Part shown: positions 12,101-21,999 of the stretch, piece by piece
Layout: the number at the start of each line of letters is the position of its first letter
How positions within the stretch are numbered: the stretch's first letter is position 1
NCBI RefSeq assembly: GCF_947179165.1
Contig: NC_077246.1
Span: forward strand, 69,660,421-69,724,420
From: Solanum dulcamara
Lineage: Eukaryota > Streptophyta > Magnoliopsida > Solanales > Solanaceae
Reading direction: 5' to 3'
DNA length: 64,000 bases
The notes under the pieces: generated by a model
The model's input: the letters and a program-made list of their open reading frames with translations, nothing else
The model's database searches: none
What the model was told of the DNA's origin: nothing
Translations under genes and position numbers: made by a program

Positions 12101-13740
12101 TATGCTAAATTAGAGGTGAGCATGATATGATAGGTATCGCATATTATATTGATATAGAAATTTTGATATTGCGATTTCAATATTTTGGTATTTAATATGC
12201 ATTTTTTTAATTAAAAAATGATATCCGATATAGTATTCAGTATACATTACAAATACCGAATATCATATCGAAAATATATGGTTATATTATTATAACTAAT
12301 TGCATTTGGCACGGAATTGCATTTGGCTCGTGCTAAGTTCGGACCCAAACTAAAATTGATATTTGTTATTCTTGATTTTTATTTTGTTCTTTTGTATTAT
12401 TTTCTCCGTTCACTTTTACTTGTCTATTTTGAACTTTGCACGTTTCTTAGCAAACAATAATTAAAATGAGTATTTATTACAATATTCATATTAATTAATG
12501 TATAGTCTTAGATTTTAGGAAATAAATAATTAATACTGAAGATAAGATATATTTAATTAAGTAATTAATATTGAAGGGAATAAGTAATTAAAAGAAGGAT
12601 GAAGCTGCAGCAACAATAGCAGAAAATGAAGAAGAAGAGGTAAGAAGAAGATGATGAAAGAGGAGGAGGAAGAAGAACAAGACGTACCGGACCATTTGTT
12701 TTGGAAAAATTAGGATCGCGTGGTCATTTAGGTAATTTAAGTAAATTGAATTAAAAAAATAGTTATTAAATCTCATGAGCTGACATTTTGCATAATTTAC
12801 TCTATATATTAAGAATTTCATTCGTCTGATCTCAAACAAATGTATGCACCAATTAGTGAAAGTTTTTGAGCTTAAGCTTTTTAATGATCCAAATTGAGTT
12901 TTACTTAATGTTGGATTAACTTCATTATTATTTTCTCGATTAAACTTATATTATCTAACCTATTTTTTGGCAAGAAATTACAGTATTCAAATCGTATTAA
13001 AAAAAAAATTAATGCTACAAGTTGTTGTATGATGTCGTCAATAAAGTTAACTTATAAATAAAAATAATATTACTTAAATTAAATAATAAAAACTCTTGAT
13101 AAGGAAAATTATTTTTGTAGATGTTTCAGATAAAATAAAAAAAAATTGAATCATGACAGTGTCATTAATTTCAGGAGCTGATGGTTAACTTAGTTGGGTG
13201 ATTAATATTGATTTCAATGTGTTCGAAAGCTATGTGATTTATTGATTGGATTCTTGAATTTTTAAAAAGTTTAGTTTCATCATGATCATTAATTTTGGAT
13301 TAGTGTTTTAATGATTTCAACATATTCAAAACATATTTTACGATCAGTAAAATTTGATTTGTTTTTCTGGAATTCCGAACAAATTTCAAGAATTCATTCA
13401 GTGTTTTGGCATCAAATTTAAATATCAGGTCATTGATTATATGTACTGATTTCATTATTGCAATAAAATAACATTTATGATGATCACTCAACTTATTATA
13501 ATTTAATTCATGAATATTAGGGAATTTTTCCACCAATGAGAAATCCTCAAATTATGCATAATTTCATTAGAAAAATAGAGTGATCAAACTGTTAACAAAG
13601 AAATTAAAGCGACACAAGCAAAATATTTTTTTGGTATATTGCATAGTTCTATCTTTATCTGCATTAAAAATAGACAAAATTAAAACTCTTTTTATTGAAT
13701 CAATAAGGACATTATAAATAACAAATAGTATTAATGACTT
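12101..13740. other. AT-rich intergenic sequence
   Basis: No coding sequence is supported. At 12,110-12,300 there are GATATGATAGGTATCGCATA-type AT-rich repeats with partial dyad symmetry. At about 12,400 the motif TTTTCTCCGTTCACTTTTAC resembles one end of a Solanaceae MITE, but no partner end was found. A purine-rich GAAGAAGAGG run lies at 12,630-12,690. Confidence 0.4.
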
Positions 13741-13990
13741 TAATATTTCAGTTAATACTGCTAATCGTTGATCTTTATTCAGTAAAATCACTTGTTCTAC
13801 CAAAAAACAAGTTTAATTATCAGATAACTCTTTATACTATTCAAGAAAAAGGAATATTTATTGTTTCTGTTTCAACTCAAATTCTAAAAAAATATATTTT
13901 AAAACTTTTAATATACTACACAAAGCACGCGTAACTTTACTCTGTCAAATATAATTTTTTTAAAGGAGGATTACACAAATTACATAGTGC
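13741..13990. repeat. Upstream block shared by MED15 copies B and C
   Basis: This block resembles about 33,640-33,800 upstream of copy C; both contain TACTATTCAAGAAAAAG, TTTAAAACTTTTAATATACT and a following AAGCACG. It shows that the B/C duplication extended well upstream of the genes. In copy B the block is separated from the gene by about 1.5 kb of extra sequence that copy C lacks. Confidence 0.5.
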
Positions 13991-14039
13991 TAAATGTTAA
14001 TGATATTCTATCCCTATTATTTTTAAAATTACAAAAATC

Positions 14040-14180
14040 TCTTAAATTTGGTGGAATTCAGATACATCCCAAAACATTCTGATACATCACGTAAAGTGAT
14101 ACATCCGACATCCCTATATGTCACATAAAGTGATGTATTCGATCGATACAAAGTGATGTATCCGAAAATAGAAGAGAGTA
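14040..14180. repeat. Cluster of GATACATC / GATGTATC motifs
   Basis: Several inverted copies of GATACATC(A/C) and TGATGTATCCGA occur within about 120 bases, forming imperfect hairpins. This resembles the inside or end of a Solanaceae MITE, but no clear TIR pair or target-site duplication could be fixed. Confidence 0.35.
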
Positions 14181-14609
14181 GAGATTTTTATAATTTATTG
14201 ACATAGTAGAAAATTTTAAAGAATATGGTAAAATAAGTTGTGTATTTCGATAATTTTTTCTTTAAAAAAAAAACAACGCAACGGTTCCTTAGTAACTAGT
14301 GATGGCAAAGTGAGCCCATATTTTAATAATCCGTTCAATCCGTTTATATTTTAATGGGTTGTGTGATTGATTTTTTAGGTGAATAAAATATAGATTTAAA
14401 CTCATATTCAACCCATAGAAATATGGGTAAACTATGGGCGAGCCAAATGGGTTAAACTTTCAACTTTTAGTCACACAAAATTCATAATATATTCAAAAAT
14501 GTTGTAACTTCCCTTCCTTTTTACGTTCTTCATTAAAATTAATTATTCCCCTCTACAATTAAAAATATGAAGTAAAATAAAAATAACTTTAAAAAAAATA
14601 TTAAAAAGG

Positions 14610-15080
14610 TGAAGTCTTCGCCCTAGGAACGGGTCTTGATTCAAAAATTGAGTTCTGGATCAAAAGTCGGAGTCAAGTACCAAATCAGATTCCGAATTCA
14701 TCGTAGAGGTCGGATGTGGGGGTCAAATTCTGATTTAAAAGTCGGATACCGAATCGAGTGTTGAGGTAGGATCCCAATTGAAAGTCAGGGTTAAATTCTG
14801 ATTTAAAAATCAAATACCGAATCGAGTGTCGAAATAGGATCCCAATTCGAAAGTTGGGTATCGACTGGGAGTCGCGATCAGGTCTCGGGTCAAAATTCGG
14901 GTCCCATGTATAGTGTCGGAAACGAATACTGATTCAAAAGTCGGATTTCGATTTGGGTGTTGATCCCGAGTTAAAGGTCGGGGTCAAATCTCGTGTTAGA
15001 GACCTGGAGTCGAATCCCAATTTAAAAGTCAAGTTCAAAGTCGGGTTCTTATTTAAAAGTCGAATACCGAATTTAATTTT
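14610..15080 (+). repeat. Degenerate GTCGG-rich minisatellite
   Basis: About 470 bases are built of diverged short units such as TTTAAAAGTCGGATACCGAA, TAGGATCCCAATT and TCGAGTGT. Some blocks recur at roughly 80 to 90 bases (for example around 14,735-14,775 and 14,800-14,845). The stretch is more GC-rich than its surroundings and no frame stays open. It lies within the 1.5 kb that separates copy B from its conserved upstream block. Confidence 0.6.
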
Positions 15081-15514
15081 ATGATATAATATAATTAAAT
15101 AAAATATTTTCAATATTTTTCATCAAAAAAAAATTTATAGTATTTTTCTTATATTAATATTAAAGTAGAGGGTTATTTACTTGTAGGAATATGAGTAAAT
15201 TAATATTTTACTCAATTCATTTTTATTCATATAAAATATAAATAGAAATTATACACGCTTTTTCTTTATTAAGTTTTTTTCACTGAATTTTTTCTAATAT
15301 TTATTTTTTACTAGAATTGTTTTCGTTACATTATTGAATGTCCTATATTGGATGTTACTATCCAAGTGGGTGGGGCACAAATTGGGTAAGTTGCCTCTAC
15401 TTGTTACCTAGGCACAATTCTATGCAAAATGAACCGCACAAGAAAGACAGAGAGATATACATACGGCAATTTACTATGCTTATCTTGTTTTTGTCAAATT
15501 AGTTTATTTTATAG

Positions 15515-15641
15515 CATGAATAATATTGCGACTTTGGCAGTTTTTTTTTCATATATACTTTCGGAATCTATCTTTGATACTGATTTTTCATTGAAATTTT
15601 GGATTTTTGTTGAAAGTGAGTAATTTTGGTTAGAAATTGAG
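15515..15641 (+). promoter_or_regulatory. Conserved upstream/leader region of copy B
   Basis: This stretch matches the region before copy C's ATG: both have GAATAATATTGCGACTTTGG, a T-rich run with TGATTTTT and ATTGAAATTT, and end in AAATTGAGATGG at the start codon. Conservation of non-coding sequence right up to the ATG suggests a retained leader and core promoter. I see no convincing TATA box here. Confidence 0.4.
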
Positions 15642-18600
15642 ATGGATGGGAATAATTGGAGGGCAGCTCAGGCTCAGGGAGGTGGTGGTGAAGGTGGCGG
15701 AGCGGCTGCCGGAGCTATGGATTCCGGTGATTGGCGAACTCAACTTTTGCCCAACACTCGTCAAAGGATTGTCAACAAGATGTAATCTTTTTTATTTTTC
15801 GTTTTGGGACTTGTTCAATTTGTTAGAGATTTTGGATTTGGAATATTAAATTTTGAATTTGGAATATTAAATTTTGAATTTGTTAGAGGTTTTTAGGGTT
15901 TTATCCGTTTTCTGAAGAAACCCCATTTAGTTAGAAGTATTAATAAATCAATCTGATACATTTTTTTTTTAGTTTCTTTTGGTTTTGCGACTTGTTCTTG
16001 TTTTTAATTTTTTAGAGATTTTGGATTTGGAATGTTGAATTTTTGAATTTTAGGGTTTTATCAGTTTTCTAAAGAAACCCCATTTAGTTAAGAAGTATTG
16101 ATTAATCAGTCTGATACATGTTTTTTCAGTTTCTTTCTGTTTTGTGGAACTCATTTTTTTCAGGTGAATTTTGGGGGATTTTTATTACTGATATTTCCAG
16201 TTTGGTAGTCAGTCAAGGGGTTAACATATGCGCACTGACCCCGCTCGTGGGATTACACTAGGTATGTTGTTGTTGTTGGGTGTGGGAGAGTGTGTGTGGG
16301 TGGGTGGGGGGGGGGATGCCGTGGTGGTAATCAGTCAAGGAACTAGTTCAAGTGGGAAGACCTAGTTTTGCTAACTGTGCTTTATGTTTTGTTTTAGATA
16401 TGTCGAAACGGAAAGTGGTTGTTCGAGATAACTACTGATATTTGTTTAGAGGAAACAAGGTTTAGTCTTTTGTAGCAAGGCGTAATGTTGAATTAGCTTT
16501 AATATATTTGAGAAGCATTTATCTAGATTGTGCTCTTATCAAGACTTTGTTTTAGATATGTCGAAATTACAGGTTGTTGCTGGAGCTAATTGGATTATAA
16601 CTACTGATATTTGTTTAGAGGATACAAGATTTAGTCTTTTGTAGCAGGGCGTGATGTCGAATTATTTTTAATATATTTGAGAAGTATCTATCTAGAATGT
16701 GTTCTTTTTTACAAATTTCCTATCAATTCTACAATTTGATCTATATCCATTATACATAATTGTTTACACAAAAAAAGTAAAGATGCTAAACAATTCCATT
16801 TTACTTTGTGAATGGAATTGGATCTATCTTCAAAACATCTTCCATTCCTTTCTCTCCACACAGACTACCATATACATGATGGTATCAACTTCCACCATCT
16901 CTATTGAGTCTTGCTTCCCCCTTTTCTGTTCCAACAACTGAAATAGATTAGCTGTGTGCTCTGGCATGGTCCAACTTTGACTGGTGATGTTGAGAAAAAG
17001 TTCCCAGAGCTATCTATAATGTGCTCTTATCTAGAGTTTGTGTTGATCTTTTGTTCATATGGTTGTATAGAATGGAGACCTTAAAGAGGCATCTTCCTAT
17101 CTATGGGCAAGAAGGATTACTGGAGCTTAGGAAAATTGCTGTGAGGTTTGAAGAAAAAATTTATTCTGCTGCTACAAGTCAGGTGTGTAGTCTAAACTTG
17201 TTTCTATTTGTTTGAATTGTAAAGCTAGTTCATACGGGGTGGATTGTCCAAGACCATATAAGTAAACCACCCCTGCCTTTTTCATCCGATGTGGGACTCT
17301 TGATACAATTTGTTCTCCAAGCCCATACAAGGAAACCACCTATCCCTTTTTTATCTGATGTGGATTCTTCAACATGAATGATGCAATTTGCTTAAACTGC
17401 TGCTTTGAGATGCTTTACTTCATCCGAGGGCCAGACCCACTTGTGGGGTTATACTGGGTATGTTGTTGTTTAAACCTGCTGCATAGTTCCACAACCCCCG
17501 CACTGCATCAGTTTTATGAAAAAATGTTAGAACCCGCCCCGCATAGCCTAACCCCCGTTTGCCAACCCTATGTTGTCTGTATTTTAACTTATATTTATCT
17601 AATATTGCAGCAAGACTATCTTCGGAAGATATCTTTAAAGATGCTGACGATGGAGACAAAATCTCAAAATCCTATAACCAATTCTATTCAGCCAAATCCT
17701 GCAAGTAGTGATCAGAATGCCCTTGGTCCAGGTGAACAATGAAATCTCATGTGCTGTATTTCAAATAGGCAAATCTTGTCCGACAGGACGTTTTGTATAA
17801 ATTTAATTACTTCATTCTGCTGTTGAAAAGTTTGCTCTTTGTAGCTACTAAGTGTACAGGAAATTTTAGATGCTTGAACCATTGTGCTAATCTTTGGGTG
17901 ATCTATAATAAGTTAGGTGACTACCCCTAATAAGTATTGTTTGTGCTCTAGGTCAGAATCCTAGCCCTGCTCTTTCTCTACTTTCTGACTATTCTTTTCT
18001 TATTAGCTATCCAAAATAAGGGACAGAAGAAAAGCTTATCATTTACAGTACTACGTACTGTTGTTTATTTGTCTAATAAGTAACTTAGTCAAAGTTCTCT
18101 TCTGTATTTTCGAATCAGTTTTCACAAACTAATGACTTCTGTTGCTTATATTTTAAACTACAAAATATGTGTTTACTTTTGCTGCTTGTTTGTATTTTCT
18201 TCTAATGTTATTATGTTCGTTAGTTATTTGAAAGCAGCTTGACTGGTTTCTTTTTGATTCATTTCCGTAGGATCCCACAGCATGCAATCCCAAGTTAACA
18301 GCCAAGCACAGCAACTTCCTGTACCTATGGTAGCCAATCAAACTCACCCCATTGAAGTTGATTTCCTGCTTGTGTTACATGCATCTACATTTTCAGTAAT
18401 TGTTTGTATCAAATCTTGTTATGCATGTAATCTTAAATTAAGTAGAGGTTTTTTGTTCGTTCTTTTTTTGGGGGGTTGATAACTTCGGGACTTGTGATTA
18501 TTGTCCCAGTATATATCTCTTAAGTTATGAATGATCTTTCATGTTACATATGCTTTGTTCTAAGATCTCATGTGTTTAAATAGGAAGGTAGTTGAGTTTT

Positions 18601-19070
18601 GTCGTACTTCTAATAGTATGATTTAGGTATTGCGTAGTTTCTTTTTCTCCAATGTGGATTAATATTTGTTGCTACACTTGTTTGTTACATTGCTACTTTG
18701 TTTCTCTCTTTTTTTCTTGCTTTCCTTCGTTGGTTACATTTCTTATGTGCCGAGGGTCGTATCGAAAACAACCTATCTACCCAGCAAAGGTAAAGGTAAG
18801 GTCTGTGTACATCCTACCTTCTCCAGATCTCACTTGTTGAATTACATGGTTAGTTGACGTTGTTGATCTCTTTGGTTTTGTTCTAAGATTTTTTGTGTGT
18901 AAAGTTAATGATCTCTTGCAATTTACTGTAAGTTACTAATTATGTCTTGCACGTTATATTCTATGCAGGCACAAAATACATATGCACATCAGCCACCTAC
19001 CATGGATTTTGATGGGCTAGATATTGCTTCGGAGTTGGAGTTTGATAGACTTCTGAGTTTGATTGATTAG
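15642..19070 (+). CDS. Chimeric short MED15-like KIX gene, copy B
   Basis: Exons follow copy C: 15,642-15,781, 17,071-17,182, 17,611-17,731, and exon 4 from 18,271. Together exons 1-3 encode the KIX domain ([48 protein letters not shown]), which binds transcription activators. Exon 4 matches A/C only up to 18,346 (ANQTH) and then enters unrelated intron-like DNA, reaching TGA at 18,477-18,479; that reading gives 193 aa. Alternatively exon 2, which ends in phase 0, can splice to a terminal exon at 18,969-19,070 (AQNTYAHQPPTMDFDGLDIA...), giving 117 aa with a D/E/L/F-rich tail. Exon 3 ends in phase 1 and cannot join that exon in frame. The Q-rich body and the Mediator-binding C-terminus are missing, so the product could compete with full-length MED15 for activators, or the locus may be decaying. 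Arabidopsis also has short KIX MED15-like genes beside MED15a. Expression cannot be judged from sequence. Confidence 0.6.
16230..16275 (+). mobile_element. SINE 3' fragment in intron 1 of copy B
   Basis: CCCGCTCGTGGGATTACACT followed by AGGTATGTTGTTGTTGTTG is the 3' end of the common Solanaceae SINE. The matching place in copy C (about 34,470-34,507) carries the same fragment, so it predates the B/C split. Confidence 0.55.
16706..17010 (-). mobile_element. 5'-truncated LINE 3' end in intron 1 of copy B
   Basis: About 300 bases here align with the 3' part of the minus-strand LINE in copy C (around 35,985-36,150): TTTCTCTCCA, ACCATATA.A..A.GGTATCA, and TGTGCTCTGGCATGGTCCA versus TGTGTTCTGGCATTGTCCA. 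The fragment is flanked by imperfect copies of TATCTATCTAGAATGTGYTC on the left and TATCTATAATGTGCTCTT on the right. Copy C has one uninterrupted copy there, so this is a separate insertion with a target-site duplication. Confidence 0.7.
17235..17375 (+). repeat. Tandem repeats in intron 2 of copy B
   Basis: Two units of about 65 bases contain GACCATATAAG.AAACCACC, TTTTTCATCCGATGTGGGAC and CAATTTGTTCTCCAAG. Copy C has three to four of the same units at 35,118-35,300, so repeat number has changed since duplication. Confidence 0.6.
17395..17475 (+). mobile_element. SINE tail fragment in intron 2 of copy B
   Basis: CCAGACCCACTTGTGGGGTT followed by ATACTGGGTATGTTGTTG is the SINE 3' region, preceded by GAGATGCTTTACTTCATCCG. 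Copy C carries the same piece at 38,265-38,335. Confidence 0.6.
18347..18968 (+). repeat. Spacer replacing MED15 exon 4 in copy B, with SINE
   Basis: Exon 4 similarity ends at 18,346. The following bases (ATTTCCTGCTTGTGTTACATGCATC) resemble late intron 2 of copy C (about 35,325) and then match 10,350-10,929 closely. A SINE fragment lies at about 18,735-18,865 (TCGAAAACAACCTATC, AAGGTCTGTGTACATCC, GATCTCACTTG). This looks like an intron-2-derived intron preceding the terminal exon. Confidence 0.55.
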
Positions 19071-20450
19071 ATGGTAGTTATGATGGACTGTGTCATGGAT
19101 GGAATGGTTTTGGTACTTCTGGTATTGATAGATTGGGTTGTAGTTTTGATGGATTGAGTTCTAGTACTAAACGTGATGAGCTTTTAGCGCATGAAGGGGT
19201 TATGTAAAGTACTCGCAAACTCATGCACCCCTCCCTAGATTATGTAAAGTACTCGTGAACCCATGCATCCTTAGATTATGTAAAAAGTACTGAATCTTTT
19301 GAATTACTTATATTTTATGTGGGAACCCTAGCAAAAATTTGAAATATCCATCTCCAATTTTTTCTCTTTCTGAATCTTTAGCAACGCTTCTACAAACAAA
19401 AGTTGCACTTTTTCACAATATTTTTGTGGTCTGTCTTTTTAGGTTTTCTTCAATTTATTTATTTGACTCGTAAAGTGTGTTTCCTTAAATAATGATGCTA
19501 TTTTAATTGTTATCAAATATAAATTTCATCCAGAGCAATTATAAGTTGGTTTTTTGTGTGTGATAATAATATTAATTACAGATTACTCGTCAAGTCGTTG
19601 TTTTGGCAAAATTTTATAGCATTAACCCTAACAATAGTATGGTGCACTCTTTTTCTGGAACTTATAAAATTAACCCTAACAATAGTATGGTGCACTCTTT
19701 TTCTGGAACTTTTTGGATACGCCTTTGAGCGCATGTTTTTTTTTTGGTTTTTCATCCGGTGTTCGGAGCTCGTGGAGCTTCTACTCAATCTGGATTGCGC
19801 ACTGTAGGGCCCATTCGGAGGTGGCGCTCTCAACATGATTTTTTCCATATTCAGAATTCGAATCCAAGACCTCTAGTTAAGGGTGAAACAGTCTCACCAC
19901 TGCACCACAACTCATATTGGTCTTTGAGCGCATGTTGAGGAAAGGTTAGGCATGGTTGAGGAACCATTTAGAGAAAATTGAGACTCATTCAAAAAAGGTG
20001 GAGACATTGTTGACAAAGATTAACAAAAAAAAGAGCGAATCATTCGATAGAGATATGAACTCCTCGTGGATATGTGGCGATCGACTAAAGAGGAAACATA
20101 AAGTAATTGAAATGATCTGTTAGTCATGTCAAAATTTGTATTTATTTGCATCTACTTAGTGATCAATCTGTTAATTTTTTTGATCTCACTCAGTAAAGCA
20201 TGATTTCAATACGGTCAATTTTCGATCAATTCAATCTCAAATAAGTATAGGTCTGAAACGTGTTTTATAGTTAGCCCACATATTTGATTTATTTTTGTGA
20301 GATTCCGAATAAAATCTGAGGATTTATTCAGAGTTTTGATTGGAATTTAGCATTGTTGTTTCACATATAGTTGATCTAATTATCACATATCCTCGTGGGA
20401 ATGCAGTCTTGACATTTGCAAAATTGACCTAATGGAAATTTGTAACACAG
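19071..20450. other. Downstream spacer of copy B
   Basis: The stretch is homologous to 11,020-11,700 behind the first remnant. To 19,206 it preserves, in another frame, the DGSYDGL, WNGFGTSGID and SFDGLSS motifs of the older tail. At 19,618-19,712 a unit of about 50 bases (AACCCTAACAATAGTATGG, TTTTTCTGGAAC) is tandemly duplicated; the first remnant has one. A SINE at 19,738-19,921 is listed separately. From about 20,360 the sequence becomes MED15 intron 5-like. Confidence 0.6.
19738..19921 (-). mobile_element. tRNA-derived SINE with clear target-site duplication
   Basis: The element runs on the minus strand, with its T-run at the left (its A tail). It shows a tRNA-like 5' part: GTGGTGCAGTGGTGAGAC (A-box-like) and GGATTCGAATTC (B-box-like) on the minus strand. 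The flanks carry the direct repeat CTTTGAGCGCATGTT at 19,723-19,737 and from 19,922. The homologous locus at about 11,535 has a single uninterrupted copy (CTCTGAGCACATGTTGAG), so the insertion happened after the tail segments separated. Confidence 0.8.
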
Positions 20451-20495
20451 ATCAAGTCTGTGAGGGAGATGCATTTATCAGAGCTCAATGATCTA
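20451..20495 (+). pseudogene. Orphan MED15 exon 6 fragment
   Basis: After an intron 5-like stretch (20,360-20,450) ending in ACACAG, 45 bases read IKSVREMHLSELNDL, the start of MED15 exon 6. Similarity then breaks off at ATAAGTC. This is the fourth copy of exon 6 in the window (others at 3,656, 9,463 and 42,604). It has no partner exons. Confidence 0.75.
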
Positions 20496-21999
20496 ATAAG
20501 TCTATTATGAAAGAGGGAAAAAAGAGGCTTTAATTACATGGCATGCTAATTAGAAGAGAAGACTGCTTTTGAAATATTAAGTATTATCAATTTTTTAAAG
20601 TAAAATAATAATAATTGAGTGATATTTTTGTTAAATAAAATAAAGGTGATATTTGAAGACAATTATCAAAATTTGAGTGACCATTAAGGGAATTAACTCT
20701 TCCTTATGTTGGGCTTTTAGTTTTTTTTTCCTTTTATTTACTTCTGTTTTTTGTTTTTTTTCATTCAAACCAAACTTTGAAAAAAAAATCTTTATTTTGT
20801 TTTACATGTTCAGCTTTTAATTTTGTTCCTTTTATGCACTCCTTTCTCCTGTTCAAGTCAAATTTTGAGAAATTATTTTTCTTAATTTTGTTCTCTATGT
20901 TCAATTTTAAATTTTCTTCCTTTTATGTAATTATGTTTTTTCATTCAAATCAAGTTATGAGAAAATACATTTATTTTATCATGATTCTTTTCATATATTT
21001 TAGGAGTCAATATTATAAAGATAATTAAATAATAAATTATAGTAATTGAAAATTTTGTCTATTATAAAAAAATTAATGAAGGATAAAAATTCAATCAACT
21101 TTTTAAGGACCTTTATACTTTTAATATAGTACTAGTTAAGTGTATATATTTTGTCCGTGTGTATCGCGTTAATTAATAATAAAATTATTAGGTGTACATT
21201 ATATTATTAAGTACAAAATTTTAAACAAATAACGTAAATTTTAAAAATAAAAAGTTTACTTAAAAAGAAATATGATAACTTACCATCACACTAACAATTA
21301 AAAAGCAAAATTTAAATGCAGTGAACAAAAAATGTTTCATTGATATCAAAACTCAAAATAATGTTATTGATATACGAAAATACAGTATAAACAATAATCA
21401 AAGAAAAAACTAATCCAATTATATATGAGCAAAATAATACAAGACAACTAATTGTAACAAATTAACAATAACATAAATGATTATAATAAAGCAAAAGATG
21501 ATAACCTAAAGTTGCGATTCAAGAAAACTGAAAGTCATTTACCAAAAGTCTTTAAATTATACGTAATACATATAAATTGGTACATTTAACTCAGAGTTAA
21601 CTCTTTCATCCAATTTGACTTCATAAATAATAGTGTCACATATTACTAATGAAGAATAATGTTTTTTAAAAAAGAATAATTGAAAAATAAAAATAATAGA
21701 ATATAAAAAATAGCATTATTTCACTATTTTTTTTAGATCTTTTCTAATAACAAATAATTTAAAAATAAAAAAATCATACATATTGATGTTGATGAGAAAA
21801 AACTTTGGAACTCTTAACATATATTTTCCTCTTATCATATATTTTAGGATTCCTTAAATTTTAAAATATTGTTTTCTCTTACCATTATTTTAGGACTCCT
21901 TAATTATTAATTATCCTAAAATCATTTAGGATATATTTTTCTTTTATCATATTTTTAGGACTTCTTCATTTTTAACCATAAATTTTTCTCTTATTTTTA
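20496..21999. other. AT-rich intergenic stretch with Helitron-like pieces
   Basis: No gene is supported. Around 20,985-21,135 the sequence TTTTCATATATTTTAGGAGTC ... GGACCTTTATACTTTTAATA resembles 32,800-32,945. On the minus strand this would read like the TCTATAYTATATTAAAA start of a plant Helitron. From 21,800 to 21,990 four or five units of TTATCATATTTTTAGGACTCCTT-type sequence lie in tandem up to the edge of the gypsy element. Confidence 0.4.

Noticed and set aside
12588..12839. 83-codon minus-strand frame with a Ser/Leu run
   Set aside because: It arises from a GAAGAAG purine tract followed by AT-rich DNA; no domain or start context.
15637..15849. 70-codon frame starting five bases before the copy B ATG, and its counterpart at 33,985-34,233
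   Set aside because: It is the wrong frame over exon 1 and runs into the intron. The frame starting at 15,642 / 34,029 gives the KIX protein and correct splice phase.
20777..21028. 83-codon Phe-rich frame
   Set aside because: AT-rich DNA gives Phe/Lys/Ile frames; no conservation signal and it lies in repeat-like sequence.
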